Of a stretch of 64,000 bases of DNA, positions 7,580 to 15,479 are shown piece after piece; the first letter of the stretch is position 1, and each line of letters opens with the position of its first letter. Below the pieces are notes generated by a model that saw only the letters and a list, made by a program, of their open reading frames with translations, did no database searches and was not told the origin of the DNA. A program made the position numbers and the translations under genes. Source of the stretch: OMPR01 sp965183835 (GTDB taxonomy: Bacteria > Pseudomonadota > Alphaproteobacteria > Rhodobacterales > Rhodobacteraceae); contig CBCYME010000017.1 of the NCBI GenBank assembly GCA_965183835.1, positions 1 to 64,000 on the forward strand. The letters are read 5' to 3'.

Positions 7580-9321
7580 TTTTTCAATCCTTGCAGCCGT
7601 AACGCCAACTCAAGTTCAAAACACTGGTCTGAATCTGAGTAATCTATTCCAACCTGATCTGAAATTTGGCCCAATCTGTACCGCAAGGTAGAGACGTGAA
7701 TATTCAGCGCACCCGCCCTTTCCTGATACCTGCGCCCGGATTTCAAAAACGCCGAGAGGGTTTCGAGGGCGCGCTGGCCCTTTGGATTGGGCTGATCCAG
7801 AGTGCCCTTTAGAATGTCCGAAAGAAAGTTTTCCATTCTCTGACTGTCCGCCGAGGCCATAAGCGAGGAAAACGCGCCAATATTTGCCGGGGTTACCCAG
7901 CCCTTGGCCCCCATAGAGCGCGCCACATCAAGGCCGTTCAGGCAGGTTTTATAGGCGCGCGGGAGCCGCTTGAAATCGTCGACCGCCTCGGAGGAAACAA
8001 GCAAAATGCCCTCGGTCAGAAAGGGCTCGATCCGCGACAGGAGCTGCTTTTGCTTTTCGGCAAAGTCTGAGTGCGCCGCATCCCCTGCCAGCATAATGAG
8101 CCGGTCGTCCAGCACGCAGGACACCGTTGATCCAAACAAGGATTGCGCGCTGCGCAAAATAAAGTTGTGTGTGCTGTCTGACAGGCTTTCCCCTTTGGGG
8201 AACGCGCCAACGATCAACCGACAGGATTGGTTCAGGTCGAATTCAAGGCGGTCCGCCTCGTCCTGAAGTTCTTGATGATCCCGCCACTCGCCACGGATCA
8301 GACGTTGGATCAGGCGGCTTGCCGAGACGCGTCTGGATTTGAATTCGATAAACCCGCGCAGAATAAAGGAGGACAGGGCCAATCGACCGGCCTGTGCCGC
8401 AATCCGTTCATGATGCGACAGAGCCGCATCCCCAAAAAAGAACAGGGCCCCCACATGGGTGCCGTCGATTTGCAGCCCGTTGACCTCGGCGGTGACCAAG
8501 CGCCCGTCGAACGGAAATGTGGCGCGGGTATCGGGGGGCATCTCGCGCACTTTCAGGGCCATTGTGAGCAGCTCATTCGGGAGGCGCTGTGTGGCGTTCA
8601 AAGCGATCGGAGGCGGAGCTTCGGGGTCATACAGCCCCCGCCCCGTCGTTAAATCAACCGCCAACCATCCCGCAGGAAACAGGGTGCCCAGCCCGGCCGC
8701 AAGCGACCCTGCTGCGTCGCGGTCCAGAGTTGTTGTCAGCGAGGAGGTCATGCGCTCGAGGATCGTGCGCATACGCCGGGCCTCGCGTCGTTCGTTGTCC
8801 AGCTTGCGCAGCTTGCGAATGGCGATTGTGCTGAGTTCGGCCACGCAGAGCAAAAACTGCAGGTCGCCCTCTTGCAGATCATAGCGGTTGCGAGAGGCCA
8901 CGGTGTACACCATCGGGCGGCCATCGGGGTCCTTGACGCCAAGGGGGATCACAACCGTCGTGTGATACCCGCGCGCAATCGCGTCTTTGCGGAACCCCGG
9001 ATATTCAGTCTGCTCTGCTGCGTCTTGCAACACCAAGGGTGCGCCGTCTTCTAGCACGGCGCCGACAGGGCTTTCGCTGGCATTCCAGAGGGGGACTTCG
9101 GCGGCGGCATCAACATTGAAGGGATCGAACCGATAAATCGGGAGTGTGATACCGGCCTCGAAATCCAGCACCTGTATTCCGCTGAGATCCCAGTTTGAAT
9201 GTTCGCAAACCCCACGCGTCAGATGCGCATAGGTTTCTTCGGCATTCTGGCTTGCGTCAATAAACCGGGCGAGGCTGGCCAGTTTTTCAATTTGATGGGA
9301 CAGCGACTTTTTCTTAACCAT
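7564..9321 (-). CDS. PucR/CdaR-type transcriptional regulator with N-terminal GAF domain
   Basis: A cytosolic DNA-binding regulator of 585 residues. A GAF sensor covers roughly residues 15-180. A middle region with a degenerate GGDEF-like fold (CdaR type) spans about 330-470. The C-terminus is a PucR helix-turn-helix (LSAFLKSGRRYQERAGALNI then HVSTLRYRLGQI, followed by LELALRL). I chose the ATG at 9321 because GAGGA lies six bases upstream. An earlier in-frame ATG at 9357 has no Shine-Dalgarno. It is the first gene of the minus-strand cassette, 91 bases before the flavin reductase, and probably controls the cassette in response to a small ligand bound by GAF. Family call good, ligand unknown. 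Confidence 0.87.
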   Translation of the reverse strand: MVKKKSLSHQIEKLASLARFIDASQNAEETYAHLTRGVCEHSNWDLSGIQVLDFEAGITLPIYRFDPFNVDAAAEVPLWNASESPVGAVLEDGAPLVLQDAAEQTEYPGFRKDAIARGYHTTVVIPLGVKDPDGRPMVYTVASRNRYDLQEGDLQFLLCVAELSTIAIRKLRKLDNERREARRMRTILERMTSSLTTTLDRDAAGSLAAGLGTLFPAGWLAVDLTTGRGLYDPEAPPPIALNATQRLPNELLTMALKVREMPPDTRATFPFDGRLVTAEVNGLQIDGTHVGALFFFGDAALSHHERIAAQAGRLALSSFILRGFIEFKSRRVSASRLIQRLIRGEWRDHQELQDEADRLEFDLNQSCRLIVGAFPKGESLSDSTHNFILRSAQSLFGSTVSCVLDDRLIMLAGDAAHSDFAEKQKQLLSRIEPFLTEGILLVSSEAVDDFKRLPRAYKTCLNGLDVARSMGAKGWVTPANIGAFSSLMASADSQRMENFLSDILKGTLDQPNPKGQRALETLSAFLKSGRRYQERAGALNIHVSTLRYRLGQISDQVGIDYSDSDQCFELELALRLQGLKNSYET

Positions 9322-9513
9322 GTTTTCCTCATGCGCTGTGTGTTCAGCGCCCAGCATCAGGCCGCGACGTCGAAATGTTGTTTCAAAACCAAGCAGGCGC
9401 AGATGCTAGAATGTGAGATTTGAATTGGCAATCAACTAGGGTTGTTGGGTGGGGCTGCGCCGAACCGCGGGGCCCAATGAGATCAGCGCGATACCACGCC
9501 CCGGTTCTGCCGC

Positions 9514-9954
9514 TCAGCCCCTTTGGTCAGGGGTCGGTTTGGATTTCGGGCGTCTGTCTGCGGTCTGTTTCCGTGCCAGCCCAACGCGCATGATGCGCTG
9601 AAATCGCGCGCAATCCAGATGATTTGGGGCCGTACAGTTTGTGACGTGCCGAAGGCCATCCCGCAGGACGGTCAGCTCTTTGATCGTTTGGTCGATCGCG
9701 TCCGCTTTTTGCGCCAAGGCGGTGCGATCGAGATCCGGGGTGCCGGTGGTTCCGATAATCTCTTTAATCTCAAGCAACGAAAAGCCTGCGGTTTGGGCCA
9801 ATGCAATCAGGGAAATACGGGTCTTTGCATCATCTTCAAAAAGGCGCTTTAGGCCCCGTCGCCCGACCGAGCGTATCAGGCCAATCTCTTCGTAATAGCG
9901 CAGCTTTGAAGCAGGAAATCCGCTCAGGCGGGAGAGTTCAGAAATATCCAGCAT
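9514..9954 (-). CDS. MerR family transcriptional regulator
   Basis: A 146-residue regulator with the MerR winged helix at the N-terminus (ISELSRLSGFPASKLRYYEE, then IGLIRSVGRRGLKRLFEDD) and a dimerisation helix to about residue 110. Two cysteines occur near the C-terminus (NCTAPNHLDCARF), but the SoxR Cx2CxCx5C iron-sulfur motif is absent, so it is not SoxR. It is transcribed divergently from the DUF2938 gene, and a textbook MerR-type promoter with a 19-base spacer lies between them. It therefore probably activates its neighbour by DNA twisting. The inducer is unknown, and the neighbour it should control carries a stop codon. Confidence 0.88.
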   Translation of the reverse strand: MLDISELSRLSGFPASKLRYYEEIGLIRSVGRRGLKRLFEDDAKTRISLIALAQTAGFSLLEIKEIIGTTGTPDLDRTALAQKADAIDQTIKELTVLRDGLRHVTNCTAPNHLDCARFQRIMRVGLARKQTADRRPKSKPTPDQRG

Positions 9955-9958
9955 GATC

Positions 9959-9989
9959 TTGACCTCAAGTTGGCTTGAGTTCGTACATT
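9959..9989 (+). promoter_or_regulatory. MerR-type promoter: -35, dyad operator, 19-bp spacer, -10
   Basis: TTGACC at 9959-9964 and TACATT at 9984-9989 are 19 bases apart, the long spacer expected of MerR-activated promoters. Inside the spacer CTCAAG (9964-9969) and CTTGAG (9974-9979) form a perfect dyad around TTGG. The sequence is close to the SoxR-type box. It faces the DUF2938 gene, whose ATG follows at 10034. Confidence 0.75.
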
Positions 9990-10033
9990 GCGTCCCTCTG
10001 CTAAAACATCAACAAAAAAGAGGTCTCTGCTGT

Positions 10034-10525
10034 ATGATGTCTACCTTTCTTTTCAACGCGGTTCTGCTTGGGATGGGCGCAACCGCATTCATGGATGGGG
10101 TTGCTCTTGTTCAAAAGTGCATTCTGTCTCAGCGCACTCTCGATTATGCGATGGTCGGACGCTGGATTGGCCATCTGGCCCGCGGGGAATTTAGCAATCG
10201 CCCTATTTCAACGCGCCAGCCCATTCCGTTTGAGCGGACAATCGGGTGGAGCGCGCATTGTCTGATTGGGGTTGTGTTTGCCTTGGCGTTTCTGACCCTC
10301 GTCGGTCAGGACTAGCTAAGAGGCCCCAGCATGTTGCCCGCCTTGGCGTTTGGTGTTTTGACCGTGCTTGCCCCTTTTCTGGTGCTACAGCCGGGCATGG
10401 GGGCTGGGCTGTTTGCCCGCAACACGCCCAAGCCGAACAATGCGCGGCTCAAGAGCTTTGTCGCCCATCTGAGTTTCGGTATCGGCTTATGGGTCGCGGC
10501 CATTTGCGTCTCTAAGTTTTCCTGA
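10034..10525 (+). pseudogene. DUF2938 membrane protein gene interrupted by an in-frame amber codon
   Basis: Reading frame 10034-10525 encodes a DUF2938-type small membrane protein of about 163 residues, but TAG occurs at 10313-10315. The first half (MMSTFLFNAVLLGMGATAFM, later LDYAMVGRWIGHLARG) and the second half (MLPALAFGVLTVLAPFLVL, QPGMGAGLFARNTPKPN) are in the same frame and both look like the family. The codon context GQD-stop-LRGPS suggests that a tryptophan TGG became TAG by one substitution. The gene is divergent from the MerR regulator and lies behind its promoter. Family function is not known. Unless a suppressor tRNA or an internal start at 10331 is used, the product is a truncated 93-residue fragment. 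A sequencing error is the main alternative. Confidence 0.75.
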
Positions 10526-10656
10526 CACCAACCGAGGAAGGGTCAAGAGCCGTCACGGGCACGGAAACTGGAAGCTTTGATCGGCCAATCTGTCAGATGG
10601 CCGGTCCCCCCCTTGCCAGATACAGCGACCCGCAGAGTGGGCGGCAGATAGGCGGA

Positions 10657-11376
10657 TCAATCTGAGCCGAGAATGGCGGCTAAATCATCCGGGGGATCCT
10701 GCCGCGAGTCCATATCCAGGCCGCTTTGAATGTGGTTCAGGTGGGATATGAGCAGTTTCTCGGCCTGTTCTGGGTTCTGTGATTGGATCGCGCGGAGAAT
10801 TTTGCTGTGCTCGTCATCCGGGCAGCTCGCGTTTTTTGACGATCCAAAAAGGCCAACGATGAGAGAGGTTCGCGTGACCAGCTCGCGCATCATGCGGAAG
10901 ATGAATTTATTGCCCGTCGCCTGCGCCAGTTTTGTATGGAATTCACCGGACAGTCGAATGATCTCGGTCCGCTCATCCTTTTTGCGGGCTGCATCCTCAA
11001 GCGCGATGTGATCGACAAGAACCTTTAGATCGATCTCATCCGCGCTTTGCGCCAGTTGCCGGACAAGCGGCGGTTCAATCAACATCCGCGCCGCAAAGAC
11101 ATCATTTGCCTCGGACTTATCGGGACAGGCGACATAGGCTCCGCGATTTGACTGCAACTCAATCAGGCCCTGACTTGAGAGCAAGAGAAGGGCCCGACGG
11201 ATCCGCATGCGCCCCACCCCAAAGGTTTCGCATAGGCGGGCTTCGCTCAGTTTGGTGTTTGGGGCCAAGCGCTGTTCCATGACCGCTTTGTAGATGCGTT
11301 CAACGATAAAATTCTCATCCGCTCCCGGTTTTGCGTCCGTCTTATCTAGGCTGGTTTGCTGAGGGGTGGAGGACAC
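10657..11376 (-). CDS. GntR family (FCD type) transcriptional regulator
   Basis: A DNA-binding regulator with an N-terminal winged helix (IVERIYKAVMEQRLAPNTKL, LCETFGVGRMRIRRALLLLS) and a C-terminal all-helical FCD ligand domain that retains the metal-binding histidines (GEFHTKLAQATGN, ISHLNHI). The open frame extends to an ATG at 11592, but that would run across the intergenic palindrome and give an unusually long N-terminus. I use the GTG at 11376, which gives 239 residues, the normal family length. The exact start is uncertain. It is divergent from the HAAT transporter operon and is the likely repressor of it. The ligand is probably the transported compound or a product of the racemase-like enzyme. 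Confidence 0.85.
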   Translation of the reverse strand: MSSTPQQTSLDKTDAKPGADENFIVERIYKAVMEQRLAPNTKLSEARLCETFGVGRMRIRRALLLLSSQGLIELQSNRGAYVACPDKSEANDVFAARMLIEPPLVRQLAQSADEIDLKVLVDHIALEDAARKKDERTEIIRLSGEFHTKLAQATGNKFIFRMMRELVTRTSLIVGLFGSSKNASCPDDEHSKILRAIQSQNPEQAEKLLISHLNHIQSGLDMDSRQDPPDDLAAILGSD

Positions 11377-11487
11377 AAGACTACTTTCAAGAACAATTGG
11401 TTTGGCGGATTCGCTGGCTGTAAAGGCATAATCTCGTATCAGTCTAAGGCCAAGCGCTAGAATTTGTCGACCACATTGCCAAATGTG

Positions 11488-11509
11488 TTGACAAAGATTG
11501 TTAACAATC
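11488..11509. promoter_or_regulatory. Candidate GntR operator (perfect 14-bp palindrome) beside a TTGACA box
   Basis: GATTGTTAACAATC at 11496-11509 is a perfect palindrome and has the TTGTnnACAA core seen in several FCD-type GntR operators. TTGACA at 11488-11493 directly precedes it and could be a -35 box of the rightward transporter promoter, although no good -10 follows. It lies about 95 bases before the transporter operon. The smaller inverted repeat ATGGG/CCCAT at 11532-11544 lies between. Confidence 0.6.
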
Positions 11510-11604
11510 GTGAACTGACCCCGCGGCATACATGGGTATCCCATTCTACTGCCGGCCAAGACGTGCGCGAAATGCGCCAAATTTGAATTCAACGGGAGTT
11601 AAGA

Positions 11605-12755
11605 ATGCAACGTAGAACACTCATGAAAGCGGCTCTGACAGCGGTGACGCTGTCCGCACTTCAAACAACTGCACTGGCTGAAAACACGGTTCTGAAGATT
11701 GGTTTTGTGGGCGTGACCAGCGGCCCGGCTGCGGCCTGGGGCATTTCCAACCAACGTTCCATGGAAGCGCGCGCGGCTTGGATCAATGAGACCGGTGGCT
11801 ACACCATCGGTGGCACGACCTATGACATTGAAATCGTGTCCTTTGACGACCAGAAAGACCCCAAGAGGGCATCCATTATGTCGAGGGTCCAACCGTTGAC
11901 GACGGCGCGGCGGCCGTGCGCCCTGTCGCGGAATCCAACGGGATCATGTATTTCCCCTACGCCTTTCCCAAGTCGCTGTATCAAGCGCCAGCGTCCAACG
12001 CTGTGTTGGGGATGGTTGCCAACTATCAATCTGGCCCGGCGATCTACAAATATCTGATGACAGAGAAAGGCGTCAAAACGGTCGCCTTTATTGCCGCAAA
12101 CGAATCTGACCCCCTGAGCCAGCGCGACGGCGGGGTTGAGGCTGCAACCGCTTTGGGGCTGGAGGTTGTTTCATCGAATGTGACCTATCAGGTGGACACC
12201 ACCGATTTTACGCCCGTTTTGACACCGGTCATGCGCTCGCGTCCTGATCTGTTGGTATTGTCCGGCGTTTCACCTGCGAATGCACCACAGTTGATCCGTT
12301 CTGCGCGGGAACTGGGATTTGAGGGCGTGATTTCGACCGAGACGGCGCAGGATTCAGGTGTTCTGGCCGAAGGGGCTGGGGATCTGGCAAATGGCTTTAT
12401 CTCGGTCGGGGGTGCATCCACGCCCGAGCTCGCGTCGCCTATGATGAAAGAGTTTGTGCAGCGCTACACAGATATGTTCGGTGAATACAACGACGAGTCC
12501 AACACCAAGGTTTATGCTTTGGAGTATATTCTGGAAACGCTGAAGGCGGACCCGTCAGCGATCGACAATGTGGATGCGTTCCAAACAACAATGGACACGT
12601 TTGAGGCCCCGAACCCATACATGAACGGCGATGCAAAGCTGCGGTATGTGGGCATGTCTTCGTTCGGCCAACGGCGCCAGGTTGCGGTGCCATTGGTGGT
12701 CAACGTCTATCAGGACGGCGCGTTTGAAACGTTGTTCGTTGCTGAAGTCGACTAA
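11605..12755 (+). pseudogene. HAAT/Liv-type ABC substrate-binding protein gene, frameshifted by an internal deletion
   Basis: The gene encodes a periplasmic binding protein of the hydrophobic/amide amino acid (HAAT) family with an N-terminal signal (QRRTLMKAALTAVTL, cleavage after ALA). The frame opened at 11605 reads correctly to FDDQKDPKRA (about 11868). The rest (EGIHYVEGPTVDDGAAAVRP, then YFPYAFPKSLY) continues in another frame to the stop at 12755. At the junction the expected 10-15 residues of this family are missing, so DNA was lost and the frame broken at CCCAAG (11860-11865). The product as written is a 150-residue fragment. It heads an otherwise intact livH-livM-livG-livF operon and is divergent from the GntR regulator. 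If the lesion is real, the importer lacks its own binding protein. Confidence 0.82.
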
Positions 12756-12797
12756 ACCTCCCCTTCTGCTTTTGCACCTCGCCTGAGCAGAACCTTT

Positions 12798-12818
12798 CCT
12801 GGGCCACACTGGCCCAGG
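12798..12818 (+). promoter_or_regulatory. Perfect 9-bp stem-loop between binding-protein and permease genes
   Basis: CCTGGGCCA and TGGCCCAGG pair perfectly around CAC and are followed by ACTTTT. It could be a partial terminator or 3'-end stabiliser after the binding-protein gene, 24 bases before livH. The first ABC operon in the window (about 2.75 kb) has a hairpin in the same place. Confidence 0.6.
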
Positions 12819-12842
12819 ACTTTTCCACGAAAGAAAGCCGAC

Positions 12843-13712
12843 ATGGAACAGATACTGGCCAATGGTGTCTATCTGGGGTCCCAATACGCGATGATCGCGC
12901 TTGGTCTGACCCTGATTTTCGCCCTGATGAACGTTCTCAATTTTGCCCATGGGCAGATGTATGTGATCGGCGGTTTCGTCACCTACACATTTTACGGCCA
13001 ATGGGGTGTGCCGTTCGTTTTGGCGCTGGTCATGTCCTGCGTTACCTTGGCGATCCTTGGGGCGCTGATTGAAAAGTATCTCTTTGCGCCTGTGATCAAG
13101 GGATCGGCCCGCGAAGAAAGCACGATGCTGCTTGCCGCGGGGATTGCGTTCTTTCTGGATGCGCTGATCCTGATTGTTTTTGGCGAAAAGCAGCGCGGCG
13201 TGCCCAAGATTATCGACGGTGTTTTCAACTATGATTTCAAGCTGATCATGCCGTATGACCGCATTTTGATCTGTGTTCTGGCGATCCTGTCGATCGTCGC
13301 CTTCATTGGCCTGATGCAATACACCAAGACAGGTCGTGCGCTACGCGCATTGGCCCAAGACCGCACCGCCGCCCAGTTGATGGGCGTGAATGTGGACCGC
13401 TATTCCATGATCGGCTTTGCGTTGGGTGCGATGCTGGCGGGGCTAGTGGGCGGCCTGCTGGTCACCATTACTGGGGTAAACCTTGGCATGGGCGGACCCA
13501 CGTCAATCAAGGCGTTCATGATGGTCATGATTGGCGGTGCTGGCGTGATTTCTGGCGCGATCTGGGGTGGGATCATTCTGGGCTTTATGGAGGCCATCGG
13601 CCTCGCGGTTCTCTATCAATATGGGGACATCACGTATCTGCTGATTTTCGTCTCACTGATGATTTTCCTCGCCATCCGGCCTCAGGGTCTGATGGGCAAG
13701 CCGTGGGGTTGA
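12843..13712 (+). CDS. livH: Branched-chain/amide ABC transporter permease, LivH type
   Basis: An inner-membrane permease of 289 residues with about eight hydrophobic segments and the family signature LNFAHGQMYVIGGFV near residues 35-50. The later loop ALAQDRTAAQLMGVNVDRYS (about 165-184) contacts the ATPases. It is the first membrane gene after the damaged binding-protein gene, and LivM follows after four bases. It forms the heterodimeric pore with LivM for uptake of an amino-acid-like or amide substrate. Family firm. The symbol denotes the family position, not proven leucine transport. Confidence 0.92.
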   Translation: MEQILANGVYLGSQYAMIALGLTLIFALMNVLNFAHGQMYVIGGFVTYTFYGQWGVPFVLALVMSCVTLAILGALIEKYLFAPVIKGSAREESTMLLAAGIAFFLDALILIVFGEKQRGVPKIIDGVFNYDFKLIMPYDRILICVLAILSIVAFIGLMQYTKTGRALRALAQDRTAAQLMGVNVDRYSMIGFALGAMLAGLVGGLLVTITGVNLGMGGPTSIKAFMMVMIGGAGVISGAIWGGIILGFMEAIGLAVLYQYGDITYLLIFVSLMIFLAIRPQGLMGKPWG

Positions 13713-13716
13713 GCGG

Positions 13717-14697
13717 ATGATGGGATTTACGACTAAACAACTGGTTGGCGTCGGTGTCTTTCTGCTGGCCGTCTTTGTCGGCGTGCCGCTGATGATCAAT
13801 GCGACGGGGCGTTGGGATTTCTACTTTACCCTGACCTCGGTCGCGCTGTTGGCCATCGCCAGCGCGGGTGTCTGGCTGACGTTTTACATTGGCCGCATCA
13901 ACATCGGCCAAGGGGCATTTGCATTGATCGGGGCCTATGTGTCTGCGGTTTTGGTGGTTAAAGCCGGATGGTCCTTTTGGGTATCGCTGCCAGCAGCCGG
14001 GTTGTTTGCCGGATTGGTCGCCGTGCTGATTGGCCTGCCGATCCTGCGGTTGCGCGGCGTCTATTTCGCGATGATCACGCTGGTTCTGACCCAGGTGGTG
14101 ACGCTGACGGCCCTGGCGCTGCCGATAACAAACGGAGCCAAAGGCATTTCGAACATCCCGCTTCCGTCGGGCGTGTCGGTCTTTGGCATCCCGCTGATCC
14201 CGGATTTCGGCGCAATGGAGAATACCAAACTGGCCTTTTACCTGACGGCCTGCATTCTGATGGTCGTGACCTATGCCGCCCTGTATCGGTTGGTGAATTC
14301 GCGCCTTGGGCATCTGTGCCGGTCGATGCAGCAAAACGAAGAACTTGCCAGTTCTATCGGTGTGAATATCGCCCACATCCGCATTGTGATCTTTGCGATT
14401 TCAAGCTTTTTCGGTGGCATCGGGGGGGCGATGTTCGGCTCAATCGCGCAGTCGGTTTACCCCTCGACCTTTGTGGTCGCGGATTCCGTCAACTTTATGC
14501 TGAACTGCTTTCTCGGTGGTCTTGGCTATGTCTTTGGTCCGATGCTCGGCACGCTGGTTCTGTACTTTGGGTGGGACCTGCTGTTTGAGATCGGGAAATA
14601 TCAGATGTTGGTCTATTCAACGATCCTGATCGCCGTGATCCGCTTTCTTCCTAATGGGTTGCTGAGCGTGCGATTTGGCAAAGGGGACACAAAATGA
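13717..14697 (+). CDS. livM: Branched-chain/amide ABC transporter permease, LivM type
   Basis: The second permease, 326 residues, with many membrane segments and typical LivM motifs (YIGRINIGQGAFALIGAYVS near 54-73, LRLRGVYFAMITLV near 109-122, MQQNEELASSIGVNIAHIR near 206-224). Its stop overlaps the ATG of livG by four bases (ATGA), showing translational coupling. It pairs with LivH. The full order SBP-H-M-G-F followed by a racemase-like enzyme is found in HAAT operons for hydantoins, amides and purine-like compounds, so the substrate need not be a branched-chain amino acid. Confidence 0.92.
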   Translation: MMGFTTKQLVGVGVFLLAVFVGVPLMINATGRWDFYFTLTSVALLAIASAGVWLTFYIGRINIGQGAFALIGAYVSAVLVVKAGWSFWVSLPAAGLFAGLVAVLIGLPILRLRGVYFAMITLVLTQVVTLTALALPITNGAKGISNIPLPSGVSVFGIPLIPDFGAMENTKLAFYLTACILMVVTYAALYRLVNSRLGHLCRSMQQNEELASSIGVNIAHIRIVIFAISSFFGGIGGAMFGSIAQSVYPSTFVVADSVNFMLNCFLGGLGYVFGPMLGTLVLYFGWDLLFEIGKYQMLVYSTILIAVIRFLPNGLLSVRFGKGDTK

Positions 14698-15476
14698 GCC
14701 CTCTTATCCAAGTCAAAAACGTCACCAAGAAATACGGTGGTTTGACCGCGAACAATAGCATCAGCTTTGATGTGGCCGAGAATGAAATCCTGTCGGTGAT
14801 CGGTCCAAACGGTGCGGGGAAATCCACGCTGTTCAAGATGATCTCATCCTTTACGCCCACCACATCCGGCGAAGTGCTGTATCGCGGCGAACGTATTTCG
14901 AACCTGAAACCCCACGTCGTTGCGCGCAAAGGCGTTGTGCGGACATTCCAAGAGACGACGAATTTCAAAAGCATGACGGTGCGCGAAAGCGTTGTGGTGC
15001 CGCAGCACTTGCGGGCCAAGGCATCGCTGGCCGGGTATTTCTGGGGCTCCAAGACCGCCAAGGAAGACGTGTCAGCCTTTGGCAAATACGCCGATGAGTT
15101 GTTGGAGTTCCTCGGCATGTCCGAGATCGCGCATGAGCTGGCCAGCAATCTGCCCCAAGGCAACTTGCGGGCGCTTGGGATCGCCATTGGTTTGGCAACC
15201 GATCCCAAAGTGTTGCTGTTGGATGAACCCTTTGCGGGCATGAACCATGATGAGACGATGAACATGGTCAATCTGGTGCGCTCTGTCCGCGATGAACGGG
15301 GTGTGACGGTGATGTTGGTGGAGCACGACATGCCCGCCGTCATGAACATCTCGGATCGGATCGTGGTGTTGAACTTTGGCGAAAAGATCGCCGAGGGCAC
15401 GCCGACCGAAATCCAAAACAATGAAAAAGTCATCGAGGCCTATCTGGGCAGCGCCGACGATGAGATCGGGATGTAA
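14694..15476 (+). CDS. livG: Branched-chain/amide ABC transporter ATPase, LivG type
   Basis: A cytoplasmic ATPase of 260 residues. Walker A GPNGAGKST is at about residue 37 and Walker B LLLDEPFAGM at about 173. The switch histidine lies in VEHDMPAVM. The signature region is divergent: NLPQGNLRALGIAIGL replaces the usual LSGGQ-type stretch, with Q-G-N in place of SGGQ. The C-terminal extension GEKIAEGTPTEIQNN is typical of LivG. The start overlaps the livM stop and livF begins three bases after its stop. It heterodimerises with LivF to energise transport. Confidence 0.92.
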   Translation: MSPLIQVKNVTKKYGGLTANNSISFDVAENEILSVIGPNGAGKSTLFKMISSFTPTTSGEVLYRGERISNLKPHVVARKGVVRTFQETTNFKSMTVRESVVVPQHLRAKASLAGYFWGSKTAKEDVSAFGKYADELLEFLGMSEIAHELASNLPQGNLRALGIAIGLATDPKVLLLDEPFAGMNHDETMNMVNLVRSVRDERGVTVMLVEHDMPAVMNISDRIVVLNFGEKIAEGTPTEIQNNEKVIEAYLGSADDEIGM

Positions 15477-15479
15477 ACC

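Noticed and set aside
9514..9954. Calling the MerR regulator SoxR because of the SoxR-like box
   Set aside because: The C-terminal Cx2CxCx5C iron-sulfur motif of SoxR is missing. Only two distant cysteines are present.
10313..10315. Pyrrolysine or readthrough decoding of TAG in the DUF2938 gene
   Set aside because: No pyl genes in view, and the group is not known for amber decoding. A TGG-to-TAG mutation is simpler.
10580..10604. Imperfect hairpin (GGCCAATCTG/CAGATGGCC) between the DUF2938 and GntR genes as a terminator
   Set aside because: It has a bulge and no T-run on either strand. Too weak to list.
12555..13319. 254-codon minus-strand frame across the SBP/livH junction
   Set aside because: Composition rich in His, Gln and Arg, typical of reverse-strand shadows of high-GC genes. 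No motif, and it would overlap two real genes.
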